Positions 26,735 to 35,699 of a stretch of DNA of 64,000 bases are shown in pieces. Where the stretch lies: positions 992,001 through 1,056,000 of the forward strand of contig OZ253440.1 of NCBI GenBank assembly GCA_965261055.1, read 5' to 3'. The notes under the pieces are model-generated. The model was not told where the DNA came from. It worked only from the letters and a program-made list of their open reading frames with translations, and did no database searches. How positions within the stretch are numbered: the first letter of the stretch is position 1; every line of letters begins with the position of its first letter. This DNA is from G965261055 sp965261055 [NCBI: Fibrobacteria bacterium]. GTDB lineage: Bacteria; Fibrobacterota; Fibrobacteria; UBA11236. The translations under genes were made by a program, and so were the position numbers.

Positions 26735-28239
26735 AACTCCCCATTAAACACTTTCTGCAAGATACTCTTTTTCAATTCATCTAAACAGGTTATTTTTCGC
26801 TGGTAGATGGTTTCTATTTTTTTGGTTTCGGTGGAAAGATAGTTTAACTTGTTAGCTATTCTCTTTTGTTCGTCTAACATCTTTGGAAAGACAAGAGGAA
26901 TATCTTTAAGCGAAGAATTTGAGATTACTGGTTGTGCTGCTTGCCTTGCAAAATTTCTTAAATTTTTTTGTCTTAGCATAAAAACAACAAATTCTTTATA
27001 AAAATCGGATAATCCTTCCGATATTCTAAAAGCGTTATCAGTAAGCCAGAACTTTCCATTAACTAAATGGATGTTTCCACACAAAGCACCGACTCTTCCT
27101 ACTATAACCTGCGGACCCTCAAAATTAAACTTGTTATAATGCCCTGTTATGCCATTGCCGCCATAAACTAAAAATGGACCATCAATCATTTTCTTTGCAG
27201 TCAATCCTTCACCACTTTTAAGTTTTAGTATCTCCCCCAGTTTCTTTTTCTCCCATTCTCCACTGTCAATTTTCAATTTTCCATTATCAAAAGTTTCCTG
27301 CAATTTTGATTGAAAAAGCTCGCGGGCGTTTTTCAGATTTTTTTCGGTATTGGCTTTGGCTTGATCTATGGCAGTAAAGGCTTGGTCTAAACTGGCTACG
27401 ATGCGTTTTTGCTCGGGGAGTGGTGGAATTAGGGTCTTTATTTCTTTTAGTTTGGCTTTGTTCAATGTTTTACCCTTTATTTTTACATCTCCCTTTGTTT
27501 CTGCGTCCCAATCGAAAAAAGTTAAGTAATGATATAAATACCCGTTATCTAACCCATTGTCTTTTATTTCAAGTGATGCAATAGCTTCATTCGTATATAG
27601 TTCGGTTCCAGCAAATGCCAATCGCCCGAGTGTTAATTTAAAACTTGCCAGTAAAGTCCCCTTTTTTACCAAGTTACCGAGTTTTGCACCAGAGTTTGAA
27701 ATATATTCACGACTATCAAAAACCTCTTTTCCTTGTGTGTTGCTTAAATCTCTAATTGAAAGCCAAATATTGTTTGTTTCTTTTTCTATATCCCAAAATT
27801 TTTTATTACTACGAGTTGGCGTTTTACCAAGAGCAATATCACAAACCTCCCCCAACTTCTTAACCTCCCACCCTTTCGGCAGGCTCAAGGCATCGCCTTG
27901 CGGCAAGCTCAAGGCATCGCCCTTCGGCAATCCTTTCTCTTTCAAATACAAAACCTTACCAGCCCGATGGATATGCTCAATTAAATCTTCATTATCAATA
28001 TGCGAAAAAATGGAAATATCGAACATATAGGGCAAATTAAGCTCTTCTAATTCATCCGTCAATGGATAAACCGAATTGCTTAATGTCAGCTTGTCGCCGA
28101 ATAAGGTTATATCTATATCCGAGCCATTGCGATAATTGCCTTTGGCATGCGAGCCATACAAAATGACCTTGTCAATTGCAGTAATTTTTGCAAAAGCCTG
28201 TTTAATGTTTCTTTCTGTATCAGGGTCTAATCCAAACAT
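26731..28239 (-). CDS. hsdS: Minimal nucleotidyltransferase fused to type I specificity subunit HsdS
   Basis: In this 502-residue protein, residues 1 to about 95 form an MNT-type nucleotidyltransferase (GSHAKG at 29-34 and SDID at 40-43, the metal-binding aspartates). From about residue 120 to the end it is HsdS, with two target-recognition domains (GWEVKKLGEV; EWEKKKLGEI) and conserved coiled-coil spacers (PPLPEQKRIVASLDQAF; DEQKRIANKL). The joint is a repeat peptide GDALSLPQGDALSLPKG encoded by a GC-richer microrepeat. Normal HsdS proteins lack the first domain, so a neighbouring gene was probably fused by the repeat. Confidence 0.85.
   Translation of the reverse strand: MFGLDPDTERNIKQAFAKITAIDKVILYGSHAKGNYRNGSDIDITLFGDKLTLSNSVYPLTDELEELNLPYMFDISIFSHIDNEDLIEHIHRAGKVLYLKEKGLPKGDALSLPQGDALSLPKGWEVKKLGEVCDIALGKTPTRSNKKFWDIEKETNNIWLSIRDLSNTQGKEVFDSREYISNSGAKLGNLVKKGTLLASFKLTLGRLAFAGTELYTNEAIASLEIKDNGLDNGYLYHYLTFFDWDAETKGDVKIKGKTLNKAKLKEIKTLIPPLPEQKRIVASLDQAFTAIDQAKANTEKNLKNARELFQSKLQETFDNGKLKIDSGEWEKKKLGEILKLKSGEGLTAKKMIDGPFLVYGGNGITGHYNKFNFEGPQVIVGRVGALCGNIHLVNGKFWLTDNAFRISEGLSDFYKEFVVFMLRQKNLRNFARQAAQPVISNSSLKDIPLVFPKMLDEQKRIANKLNYLSTETKKIETIYQRKITCLDELKKSILQKVFNGEL
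27872..27930. repeat. GC-richer microrepeat (two units) inside hsdS
   Basis: Two near-identical copies of a 24-base unit with the core GGCAAGCTCAAGGCATCGCC lie in tandem. It resembles the short mobile-like microrepeats scattered in Bacteroidota-type genomes. It reads through in frame and encodes the linker GDALSLP-GDALSLP. Confidence 0.75.
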
Positions 28240-28269
28240 TTTAATTGAGAATTGTTTGTTAATTGAGAA

Positions 28270-28629
28270 TTACTTTTCATTATTTAATCTTGATGTTTTA
28301 ACTATGCTTACCAATAATTTTATGAGTTCAATGTTTTCTGGATGGATGGAATTAAAACTGTTTTTATCAATATAATCGCTGTCTTTTAGTAACATAAGCC
28401 AATATTCTGTTTCGTTAGCTTCTTTTAATGCGATATTCATCTTGTGAACAAAGTCAGCTTTTGATTGGGCATGCTCGGCTTCTTTTATCAATGCACCAAC
28501 ACTTGTACCACTTCTTAAAACTTGTTTAGAGAGCACATATTCTTTTTTCTCTGAAACAAGAAACTTATACAGCTTTATTATCCGCAGTGCAAAATCATAA
28601 GATTTTAAGGCAATGATATTTCCTTTCAT
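28270..28629 (-). CDS. Four-helix bundle protein (23S rRNA intervening-sequence type)
   Basis: This roughly 119-residue protein of the S23/IVP four-helix family has KSYDFALRIIKLYKFL, QVLRSGTSVGALIKEAEHA and the closing helix EYWLMLLKDSDYI. The ATG at 28629 (MKGNIIALKS) is chosen. An ATG 27 bases upstream would translate part of the AATTGAGAAT intergenic repeat (MRIENGEWR) and is not conserved. Such genes are common passengers in accessory loci; function unknown. Confidence 0.82.
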   Translation of the reverse strand: MKGNIIALKSYDFALRIIKLYKFLVSEKKEYVLSKQVLRSGTSVGALIKEAEHAQSKADFVHKMNIALKEANETEYWLMLLKDSDYIDKNSFNSIHPENIELIKLLVSIVKTSRLNNEK

Positions 28630-28659
28630 TCTCCATTCTCCATTCTCAATTCTCAATTT

Positions 28660-29007
28660 TCAATGCACAGCCCATTCATCAGTGAGCTCTTTGCGAACTT
28701 CTATGCTTTTTAATCGTTGGTTTACCCATTCTTTAGAGTAGCCTTTGGCAATATAGGCTTGCATTGCACGGTCAAAAGCCAACTCTGGATCGTCTGTTTC
28801 GTCTATTCTTTCACTGCCTGTTTTTGCCAACCAGCGTTTGAAGGGTTCTGCTTTTTTAGAAGGAATGGACTGGATAAGGCGTAAAATCTGCTCGGTGTCG
28901 ACGACATCAACAACAGAAAAATACCATTTTTCCTGCTTTTCATCCCAATGGCTTCTAACAGCTTGTTCTTGAAACAGTTTGATTTTATCTTTTCTATTCA
29001 TTTTCAA
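28660..29007 (-). pseudogene. Truncated Bro-N family protein
   Basis: These 115 codons match both ends of the conserved core of Bro-N-like proteins usually near 280 residues. The opening IKLFQEQAVRSHWDEKQEKW, then YFSVVDVV, jumps directly to DTEQILRLIQSIPSKKAEPF, losing about 50 residues. The protein then stops after SIEVRKELTDEW, where relatives continue. An in-frame internal deletion plus a C-terminal truncation makes this a likely decayed passenger of the type I operon, though it is still openly readable. Confidence 0.65.
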
Positions 29008-29494
29008 TTTTCAATTCTTTATACATTATAAGAGCATCAATGTAACCACTGCTCTTGCTATTAAATGCTTTTGGCAAATGACCAATCACCTTAAATCCTA
29101 GTTTTTTCCACAATCGAATTGCGCCTTCGTTTGTGGCAACAACAAGATTATATTGCATAGCTCTAAAACCATGTTGCACCGCTATTTCTTGTGAATGCTC
29201 ACACATGCTAGATGCCACATGCTTGCCCCTTGACTTCTCCGAAACAATATATCCACAGTTGCAAACATGCGAGCCGAGAGCAGGTTGATTGGGCTTTATA
29301 TAATATGTGCCCAATATTATGTTTTCATCATTAACTGAAACGTATGTTTCTTGTGGTGATTCTATCCAAGCTTTATGTGCTTCTTCTTCGGTTATTGTTG
29401 AAGAATAGGCATAGGTTTCACCTGCTGCAAATACTTTTTTTATTATAGGCCATATTTCAACCCAATCTGATTCTTGGTATTTTCTAATTTTCAT
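28994..29494 (-). CDS. GNAT family N-acetyltransferase
   Basis: A 166-residue protein from ATG 29494 (MKIRKYQESDWVEIWPII). Motif A reads VSEKSRGKHVASSMCEHS and the C-terminal strand-helix is GAIRLWKKLGFKVIGHLPKA, both characteristic of single-domain GNAT acetyltransferases of the PA4866/PhnO-like type. An upstream in-frame start would add 10 nonconserved residues. It sits between hsdM and the Bro-N fragment; substrate unknown. Confidence 0.85.
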   Translation of the reverse strand: MKIRKYQESDWVEIWPIIKKVFAAGETYAYSSTITEEEAHKAWIESPQETYVSVNDENIILGTYYIKPNQPALGSHVCNCGYIVSEKSRGKHVASSMCEHSQEIAVQHGFRAMQYNLVVATNEGAIRLWKKLGFKVIGHLPKAFNSKSSGYIDALIMYKELKIENE

Positions 29495-29560
29495 AGCTGT
29501 TCTTATAATTGTTCTTAGGCACAATGTTTTCTGACAGTTTACTCTTGAAATAGTTTGATT

Positions 29561-31045
29561 TTATCTTTGCTGTTCATTCTCAATTCTCAATTTTAAATCA
29601 TCAATTATCAACTTGCTTGCCTGATCTAATTGTGCCATTTCCTTGAGTACCTCTGCGGGTTGTCGCAAAGGATCTTTTTCTGGAGTATTTGGGTTTTTGG
29701 CAGATAGATCAAAAGTTGCTTGATCAATATCTTTTATATCGACTGTCCATGAATTTATGCTACTTGCTTTGGTTTTTTGTAAGGCGATAAAGTCTTGCAA
29801 ATCTTTTTCATTTAGGGCATTAGTTTTGCCTAAATTTCTGTCAAGGTTTAGTTGATAAAACCATACTTTTTGAGTAGGTTCTCCTTTATCAAAAAACAAC
29901 ACTACTGTTTTTACACCAGCACCTGTAAAGGTTCCGCCAGGTAAATCCAAAATGGTATGTAAATTGCAGTTCTCCAACAATTCTTTACGCAGGGCGATGG
30001 AGGCATTATCGGTGTTACTTAGAAAAGTGTTTTTAATCACCACACCTGCTTTACCGCCTGCTTTTAATATTTTAATAAAATGCTGCATAAATAGTGAAGC
30101 AGTTTCCCCTGTTTTTATGGGGAAATTTTGTTGCACTTCGGCACGCTCTTTGCCTCCAAAGGGTGGATTTGCTAATACCACATTGTAGCGGTCTTTTTCT
30201 TGTATATCGGTAAGATTTTCTGCCAAGGTGTTGGTATGTATAATATTGGGAGCTTCAATTCCGTGTAATATCATATTCATAATACCAATAATGTAGGCAA
30301 GCGATTTTTTCTCTTTACCGTAAAAGGTTTTCTTTTGGAGTGTTTCTATGTCTTGTGTAGATAATCCGTCTTTGATGGCTAATCCTGTTGGATTCAAGTA
30401 ATTAAAAGCCTCTACCAAGAAACCGCCCGAACCTACCGCACCATCATAAACGGTTTCGCCAATTTTTGGATCAACCACTTTTACTATGGTTTTAATTAAA
30501 GGTCGTGGCGTGTAATACTCTCCACCATTACGCCCAGCATTCCCCATATTTTTAATTTTCCCTTCATACAGATGACTCATTTCCAATTGCTCTGCATGGG
30601 TTCTAAAACGGAGTTCATCTACCAAAGCAACTACTTCTCGTAAATTATAACCCGACTGAATACGGTTTTTTAACTCACTAAAGATTTCACCAATCTTATA
30701 TTCAATGGTATCTGCACTGGTGGCATTGGTTTTGAATTTTTTGAAATAGGGAAACAGTTCATTGTTTACAAAGTCCAATAAATCGTCACCTGTTTGTGCA
30801 TTGTAGTCAATTTTTCCGTTTGCTGATTTTGGAGCAGCCCAAGTAGTCCATTGGTAGGTTGGCTCTATTAGTCTTGTGTATTCTTGTCCAGATAGTAGTG
30901 CTGCATTTTCGTTGTCTTTTTCTAAATCGTCCAAATATTTCAAAAACAACACCCAAGAGGTTTGTTCTACATAATCTAATTCACTTCCGCATCCTGCATC
31001 TTTGTGTAGTATGTCGTCTATATTTTTAAAACTTTGTTCAAACAT
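29561..31045 (-). CDS. hsdM: Type I restriction-modification methyltransferase subunit
   Basis: A 494-residue adenine-N6 methyltransferase. The N-terminal HsdM domain (FEQSFKNIDDILHKDAGCGS) is followed by YTPRPLIKTIVKVVDP, motif I DGAVGSGGFL and catalytic motif IV NVVLANPPFGG. The ATG at 31045 is used because the upstream nine codons are not conserved. It is the first gene of the accessory operon, transcribed leftwards. Confidence 0.95.
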   Translation of the reverse strand: MFEQSFKNIDDILHKDAGCGSELDYVEQTSWVLFLKYLDDLEKDNENAALLSGQEYTRLIEPTYQWTTWAAPKSANGKIDYNAQTGDDLLDFVNNELFPYFKKFKTNATSADTIEYKIGEIFSELKNRIQSGYNLREVVALVDELRFRTHAEQLEMSHLYEGKIKNMGNAGRNGGEYYTPRPLIKTIVKVVDPKIGETVYDGAVGSGGFLVEAFNYLNPTGLAIKDGLSTQDIETLQKKTFYGKEKKSLAYIIGIMNMILHGIEAPNIIHTNTLAENLTDIQEKDRYNVVLANPPFGGKERAEVQQNFPIKTGETASLFMQHFIKILKAGGKAGVVIKNTFLSNTDNASIALRKELLENCNLHTILDLPGGTFTGAGVKTVVLFFDKGEPTQKVWFYQLNLDRNLGKTNALNEKDLQDFIALQKTKASSINSWTVDIKDIDQATFDLSAKNPNTPEKDPLRQPAEVLKEMAQLDQASKLIIDDLKLRIENEQQR

Positions 31046-31869
31046 TTTAATTTTAATCTGATAAAAGAACAATATAAAAAATTATTTACCCACTTACCCC
31101 TTTAAAACAATTGCAACTCTTCTGTTCACAAACCATTCTTAACTAACTATTTTTTTCAAACTTCACTCCAAATTATTAGTATGAACGACGATTTATTTTT
31201 TATTTACAGCTTGAGTCGTTCCTCCAATAACCACTGAATAGTGTTGTTTTGATGTTTCAGCATACATCATGTTATCCCAAAAACAATAATACTTTGATTT
31301 GATGCATCTATTGCCGATGTTGTTTATTCGAAATTATTACAATTCAAAACCAAAAACACAATACACATGTTTATTATTAATTTAAACATTTTTTCCATTT
31401 TGTTTAATGATAAAAACTTGTTAAAAAATCACCTCACCAAAACATCATTATTTGTAAGTAAAATCAAACTTAAATCTAAAAAGTCACGCCTCTTTTTCTG
31501 GTTCTCTTCTATGACATACTGCGTTAGAATGGGAATTTGTATGAAATACCCAGAAGATGGAGTCACTAAAGGCGCTAAATTGATTAAAGAACATACAATT
31601 CGTATTATGACTCGTATCACCAAAAAAAATTTGACGATTTTTCTGGTTGGAGATCCTGATACAGAAACAATTCTTAAAATTTTAGGTTTAAATTCTTAAA
31701 ATTTTATTCTCTCAGTACAAATCATTATACTGATCAATTTAATTGTGCAATTTTTAATAGAACCATTTCGGATTTGACTAAAAAAGATGATCTTATTAAA
31801 AAAATAAGCACAGTCTATTAACTCTTTCTTTTAATATTAAAGACCGAAGATTTTAGCTATATTTTGAGT
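31046..31869. other. Intergenic stretch between hsdM and mrp with unrecognised coding remnants
   Basis: This stretch must hold the promoters of both divergent operons. Three coding-like scraps are visible but not recognised: a minus-strand open stretch ending at 31193 (SKYYCFWDNMMYAETSKQHY, then SVVIGG), a plus-strand open frame 31367-31699, and a plus-strand tail ending at 31821 (DQFNCAIFNRTISDLTKKDD). They could be remains of genes lost when the island formed. I see no clear gene, tRNA or IS ends. Confidence 0.4.
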
Positions 31870-32961
31870 ATGAATACTATTTCCGAATCAATCATTCACG
31901 AACAGCTTCAACAAATCACCATCCCACAATACAAAAAAAGCATTGTGGATTTAGGTTATCTTGAAAACATAAATATTAATAAAAATAAAGTTTTAGTAGA
32001 GCTTAAAATTCCTCTCGCTTTAAGACACTTAAAAGATAAACTTGAAAAAGAAATCATTGCTCAACTTCAAGAACGCTATTACGATGTTGATATTACAGCT
32101 AATATTGGTTTTCAAATAGAATCAGAAAAACCAGCTCAAAAAGAAACAGGTCTAAAACAAGTTAAAAATATCATTGCGGTCGCCTCTGGAAAAGGTGGTG
32201 TTGGCAAATCTACAGTAACAGCTCACCTCGCTCGTACTTTAAAATCACGAGGTTATAAAGTTGGCGTTATGGATACCGATGTATATGGTCCTTCTATGTG
32301 TATTATGTTTAAAACAAAAAACAAGCTACAAGTGACAGAAGACCGTAAATTAATCCCTGTACAAACCGAAGAAGGTATTTCAATGGTTTCCATGGATATG
32401 CTCACTCAAGAAGATGATGCAGTCATTTGGAGAGGTCCTATGGTTTCTCAAATGGTTCAAAATTTTCTATTTCATGTTTTATGGGGAGTCCTAGATTACT
32501 TACTCATTGACTTACCTCCTGGAACAGGCGATATACAACTAACCCTAACACAAAATGCAAGTTTATCAGCAGCTTTAATTGTGACAACACCTCAAGATGT
32601 TGCTTTAGCAGATGCTCAAAAAGCCATTAAAATGTTCAATAAAGTTTCTGTCCCTGTGATTGGAATTGTTGAAAATATGAGTTATTTTATTTGTGAAAAC
32701 TGCAATCATAAGCATTTTATTTTACAAAAAGATGGAGGAGCATCTATTGCTAAAAAGAATGGTCTTCCATTAATTGCACAAATTCCTTTAGAACAGCAAA
32801 TTTCTTCTGCTGGAGACAAAGGATCAGCTCTTTCTCCATCAAAAACAGAAACCTTAAAAGTCTTTAGTGATTTAGCAGACACGACAGTACAGGAGCTCAA
32901 TCAAAGTTCAGATCCCAATATCACATTTAATTATACTTGGGAAACACTAGAACAATTATGA
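31870..32961 (+). CDS. mrp: Mrp/NBP35 family Fe-S cluster carrier ATPase
   Basis: This 363-residue protein has an N-terminal DUF59/MIP18-like domain (to about residue 80) and a SIMIBI ATPase domain. The deviant Walker A is ASGKGGVGKSTVTAHLA, with DTDVYGPSM, DLPPGTGDIQLTL and the Fe-S ligand pair CENCNHKH. It carries Fe-S clusters to apoproteins. ATG 31870 is preferred to a TTG six bases upstream. Its stop overlaps the DUF971 gene by 4 bases. Confidence 0.94.
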   Translation: MNTISESIIHEQLQQITIPQYKKSIVDLGYLENININKNKVLVELKIPLALRHLKDKLEKEIIAQLQERYYDVDITANIGFQIESEKPAQKETGLKQVKNIIAVASGKGGVGKSTVTAHLARTLKSRGYKVGVMDTDVYGPSMCIMFKTKNKLQVTEDRKLIPVQTEEGISMVSMDMLTQEDDAVIWRGPMVSQMVQNFLFHVLWGVLDYLLIDLPPGTGDIQLTLTQNASLSAALIVTTPQDVALADAQKAIKMFNKVSVPVIGIVENMSYFICENCNHKHFILQKDGGASIAKKNGLPLIAQIPLEQQISSAGDKGSALSPSKTETLKVFSDLADTTVQELNQSSDPNITFNYTWETLEQL

Positions 32962-33251
32962 AAACACAAATTAAGCCTCAAAGCATAAAAAAAACAAACG
33001 ATAATCAATTATATATCCAATGGAATAATCAAAAAGAGTCCTTCTACAACTTAAAAAAGTTACGTTTTGCCTGTCCTTGTGCTCGTTGTATTGACGAATG
33101 GACTGGAAACAAATTAATTCACCTCAAATCAATTGATGATTCAGTTAAACCTGTACGCATTTATTCTGTAGGCCTTTATGCTCTAGCGATTGATTGGAGT
33201 GACTCCCATAAATCAGGTATTTACAGTTATAGCTATCTACACTCACTATGA
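32958..33251 (+). CDS. DUF971 (GBBH-like) protein
   Basis: A 97-residue protein with the family core FACPCARCIDEWTG, where three cysteines could bind metal, and the later SVGLYALAIDWSDSHKSGIY. DUF971 proteins are often next to mrp and are thought to take part in Fe-S assembly. The start overlaps the mrp stop and its stop overlaps the rhodanese gene start, so all three are coupled. Confidence 0.88.
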   Translation: MKTQIKPQSIKKTNDNQLYIQWNNQKESFYNLKKLRFACPCARCIDEWTGNKLIHLKSIDDSVKPVRIYSVGLYALAIDWSDSHKSGIYSYSYLHSL

Positions 33252-33736
33252 GTCAATTATTTGTATGGGTTTTGATTATATTTTCAAGTTCATTTAGTAA
33301 TGATTTAAATTGGGATCATGTTAAACAAGATATTGACCAAAAATATCCAAATACCCCTACAATTTCTATTTCAAAACTTTTACAATGGCAAAAAAAAGGT
33401 TTGAATATTTCTCTTATTGATGTCAGAGAGCCTTTAGAATTCGAAACAAGTCACTTAAAAAATTCTCTGCTTTTGACTTCAGTATCTGAAATCACAGAAA
33501 CGTTTCTAAATAAAGATACTTTACTTATCTTATATTGCTCTGTAGGAATGCGTTCCGCTAAGCTCGTTCAAGAACTGTCAAAACAAGGCTATCGGCAAGT
33601 TTATAATTTAGAAGGCTCTATTTTTGAATGGGCAAATCAACATCTACCTGTCTACCAAAGTGATTCTATTATTCAAAAAGTACATCCTTATAACAAACGT
33701 TGGGGAAAACTTTTAAACTCGACATACCACCCATAA
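33248..33736 (+). CDS. Rhodanese-domain protein, probably exported
   Basis: A 162-residue protein with one rhodanese domain (about 40-140): LIDVREPLEFETSHL, then the active-site loop LYCSVGMRSAKL with the persulfide cysteine. The N-terminus (LFVWVLIIFSSSFS) looks like a signal peptide, pointing to a periplasmic sulfur-transfer role. It is the third gene of the mrp cluster. Confidence 0.85.
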   Translation: MSQLFVWVLIIFSSSFSNDLNWDHVKQDIDQKYPNTPTISISKLLQWQKKGLNISLIDVREPLEFETSHLKNSLLLTSVSEITETFLNKDTLLILYCSVGMRSAKLVQELSKQGYRQVYNLEGSIFEWANQHLPVYQSDSIIQKVHPYNKRWGKLLNSTYHP

Positions 33737-33872
33737 AAATTCATTCATTTTTTAATAGAAATACTTTTTATTAAGTTTTTAATTTTAACAGGGTTTTAAA
33801 ATTGAGTATAGTTTTTAATTTACAATTAAATTATCTTTTGTCTTAAAATTATAATTAATAACAAGGTATATC

Positions 33873-34241
33873 ATGCCAATAGATGAAAACAAATCAAACT
33901 TACTAGATGATTTAGATCGCAGTGAAGACCATGATCGCTATTTGATAAAAAATCAATCCCTTAGCCGAGCTTATGACTTAGATAAAAAAGATTCAACTAA
34001 AAAAATATCAAAAGGCAAAGATCCTGAACTCAAAACTTGTAAAAAATGTAATCAAGAAAAAATGTGTCTCCCTCAATGGGTGACAAGTACAGGTCATTTT
34101 GATGGGGCTACCTCTGTTTATAAAGAAGTTATTCATGTTTGTGACGATTGTAAATCCTTGCACAAATCAAAACAAACTCCAGAGATGTCTCCTAAAAAAA
34201 TTAAATCTCTTCTTCGCAATGCACGCAAAGGTCGTATTTAA
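33873..34241 (+). CDS. Small zinc-ribbon-like protein
   Basis: A 122-residue hypothetical protein. The N-terminal 45 residues are charged and probably disordered. Then come two Cys pairs, CKKCNQEKMC and CDDCKSLH, spaced as in a zinc ribbon, and a basic tail (KIKSLLRNARKGRI). An AGG-containing stretch lies just upstream of the ATG. Family not recognised; nucleic-acid binding is possible. Confidence 0.6.
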   Translation: MPIDENKSNLLDDLDRSEDHDRYLIKNQSLSRAYDLDKKDSTKKISKGKDPELKTCKKCNQEKMCLPQWVTSTGHFDGATSVYKEVIHVCDDCKSLHKSKQTPEMSPKKIKSLLRNARKGRI

Positions 34242-34291
34242 CATAAATATTTAGTCTCAGTAAAATATATTTTATAATATTAAAGTAAATA

Positions 34292-34930
34292 ATGAGCATT
34301 CCCAGTCGCTTGCCAGTTCAAGTTTTAACTTATGATGACCCACTATTCTCTCATTCACTTCAAACAAAACTTGCTTGTGAAGGTGGTGCTAAGTGGATTC
34401 AATTTCGCTGTAAAAATCAATCCTCCGATTCTTACATAGAAGAAGCAAAAAAAAGCCAAAGCATTTGCAAACAATATCAAGCAACTTGGATTGTAAACGA
34501 TAATGTTGACTTAGCTTTTCATCTTCAAGCCGATGGGGTTCATCTCGGTATGAATGATACTCCAATATATCAAATAAAAAAAGAATGCCCTAAAAATTTT
34601 ATCGTTGGAGGCACTGCTCATAATTTACAAGAAATTGAAAAACAATGGGAGCAAGGTGCCTCATATATTGGTTTAGGCCCTTTTTCTTCAACAACAACTA
34701 AAAAAAAATTGAGCTCTTTTCTAGGAATTAAAGGAATCCAAAAATTTACAAAAGCCTTTTCACATATTCCATTTGTAGGAATTGGTGGAATTCAACTTAA
34801 AGATTTAACTATATTAGCTCACTCTGGTTTGAATACCATTGCTTTATGTTCAACAATTCATAAACACAAACAAACCAAAATAAAAACACAAATCCACCTT
34901 CAAGCTTGGGAGAACTCTTGTCAATTTTAA
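34292..34930 (+). CDS. thiE: Thiamine phosphate synthase
   Basis: A 212-residue TIM barrel joining HMP pyrophosphate and thiazole phosphate. Visible motifs: [30 protein letters not shown] with the Mg2+-binding Asp, [17 protein letters not shown], and the phosphate-binding VGIGGIQL. It overlaps thiG; thiH lies about 5 kb downstream on the same strand. I see no TPP riboswitch in the short leader. Confidence 0.92.
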   Translation: MSIPSRLPVQVLTYDDPLFSHSLQTKLACEGGAKWIQFRCKNQSSDSYIEEAKKSQSICKQYQATWIVNDNVDLAFHLQADGVHLGMNDTPIYQIKKECPKNFIVGGTAHNLQEIEKQWEQGASYIGLGPFSSTTTKKKLSSFLGIKGIQKFTKAFSHIPFVGIGGIQLKDLTILAHSGLNTIALCSTIHKHKQTKIKTQIHLQAWENSCQF

Positions 34931-35688
34931 AAATAGCTGATCGTACATTCCATTCCCGCCTATTCACAGGTACAGGTAAATTCCCATCTCCTAATTTAAT
35001 GGAAGATTCTTTAGTCGCTTCTGAATCAGAGCTTGTCACAGTTTCACTTAAAAGAGTTGATTTAAAACACAAAAGCGATAGTATCTTGACTCATTTAAAA
35101 AAACCTTACTTACATTTGCTACCAAATACTTCTGGTGTACGAACCGCAAAAGAAGCTATTTTTGTGGCACATATTGCAAGAGAAGCTCTGCAAACTTCTT
35201 GGATTAAATTAGAAATCCACCCCGACCCTCGTACACTTTTACCAGACCCTATTGAAACTCTTGAGGCAGCTAAAGAATTGGTCAAACAAAATTTTATTGT
35301 TTTACCTTATATTCATGCTGACCCTATTTTATGTAAAAGATTAGAAGATGTGGGAGTTCAAACCGTTATGCCTTTAGGTTCTCCTATTGGAAGTAACGAA
35401 GGATTACAAATGGAGTCAATGCTCAAAATCATTATTAATCAAAGTCAAGTTCCTGTGATTATTGATGCAGGTATCGGTAGACCTTCACAGGCGGCACAAG
35501 CAATGGAGCTTGGAGCTGATGCCGTCTTGGTGAATACAGCCATTGCTGTAGCTAACAAACCTATCGAAATGGCAATCGCTTTTAAAGAAGCTGTTATCGC
35601 TGGTAGAAGAGGCTTTGAAGCTGGTTTAGGTTCACAAGGTAAATTAGGTGAAAGTACAAGTTCTCTGACTGCTTTCTTAGATGATTAA
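34918..35688 (+). CDS. thiG: Thiazole synthase
   Basis: A roughly 256-residue TIM-barrel thiazole synthase. Visible features are [11 protein letters not shown], the imine-forming lysine in ...[16 protein letters not shown]..., [14 protein letters not shown], and [20 protein letters not shown] with the phosphate loop. The chosen start is the TTG at 34918, which has GGGAG nine bases upstream. The next TTG at 34906 has no such site. Either overlaps the thiE stop. ThiG works with the sulfur carrier ThiS and with ThiH; thiS is not seen here. Confidence 0.9.
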   Translation: MSILKIADRTFHSRLFTGTGKFPSPNLMEDSLVASESELVTVSLKRVDLKHKSDSILTHLKKPYLHLLPNTSGVRTAKEAIFVAHIAREALQTSWIKLEIHPDPRTLLPDPIETLEAAKELVKQNFIVLPYIHADPILCKRLEDVGVQTVMPLGSPIGSNEGLQMESMLKIIINQSQVPVIIDAGIGRPSQAAQAMELGADAVLVNTAIAVANKPIEMAIAFKEAVIAGRRGFEAGLGSQGKLGESTSSLTAFLDD

Positions 35689-35699
35689 TTTACTTTCTG

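Noticed and set aside
31367-31699. Plus-strand 110-codon frame as a gene
   Set aside because: Starts in low-complexity AT-rich sequence, has no recognisable motif and no ribosome-binding site; kept only as possible debris.
34242-34291. TPP riboswitch before thiE
   Set aside because: Only about 50 AT-rich bases separate the genes and no CUGAGA-type core is visible.
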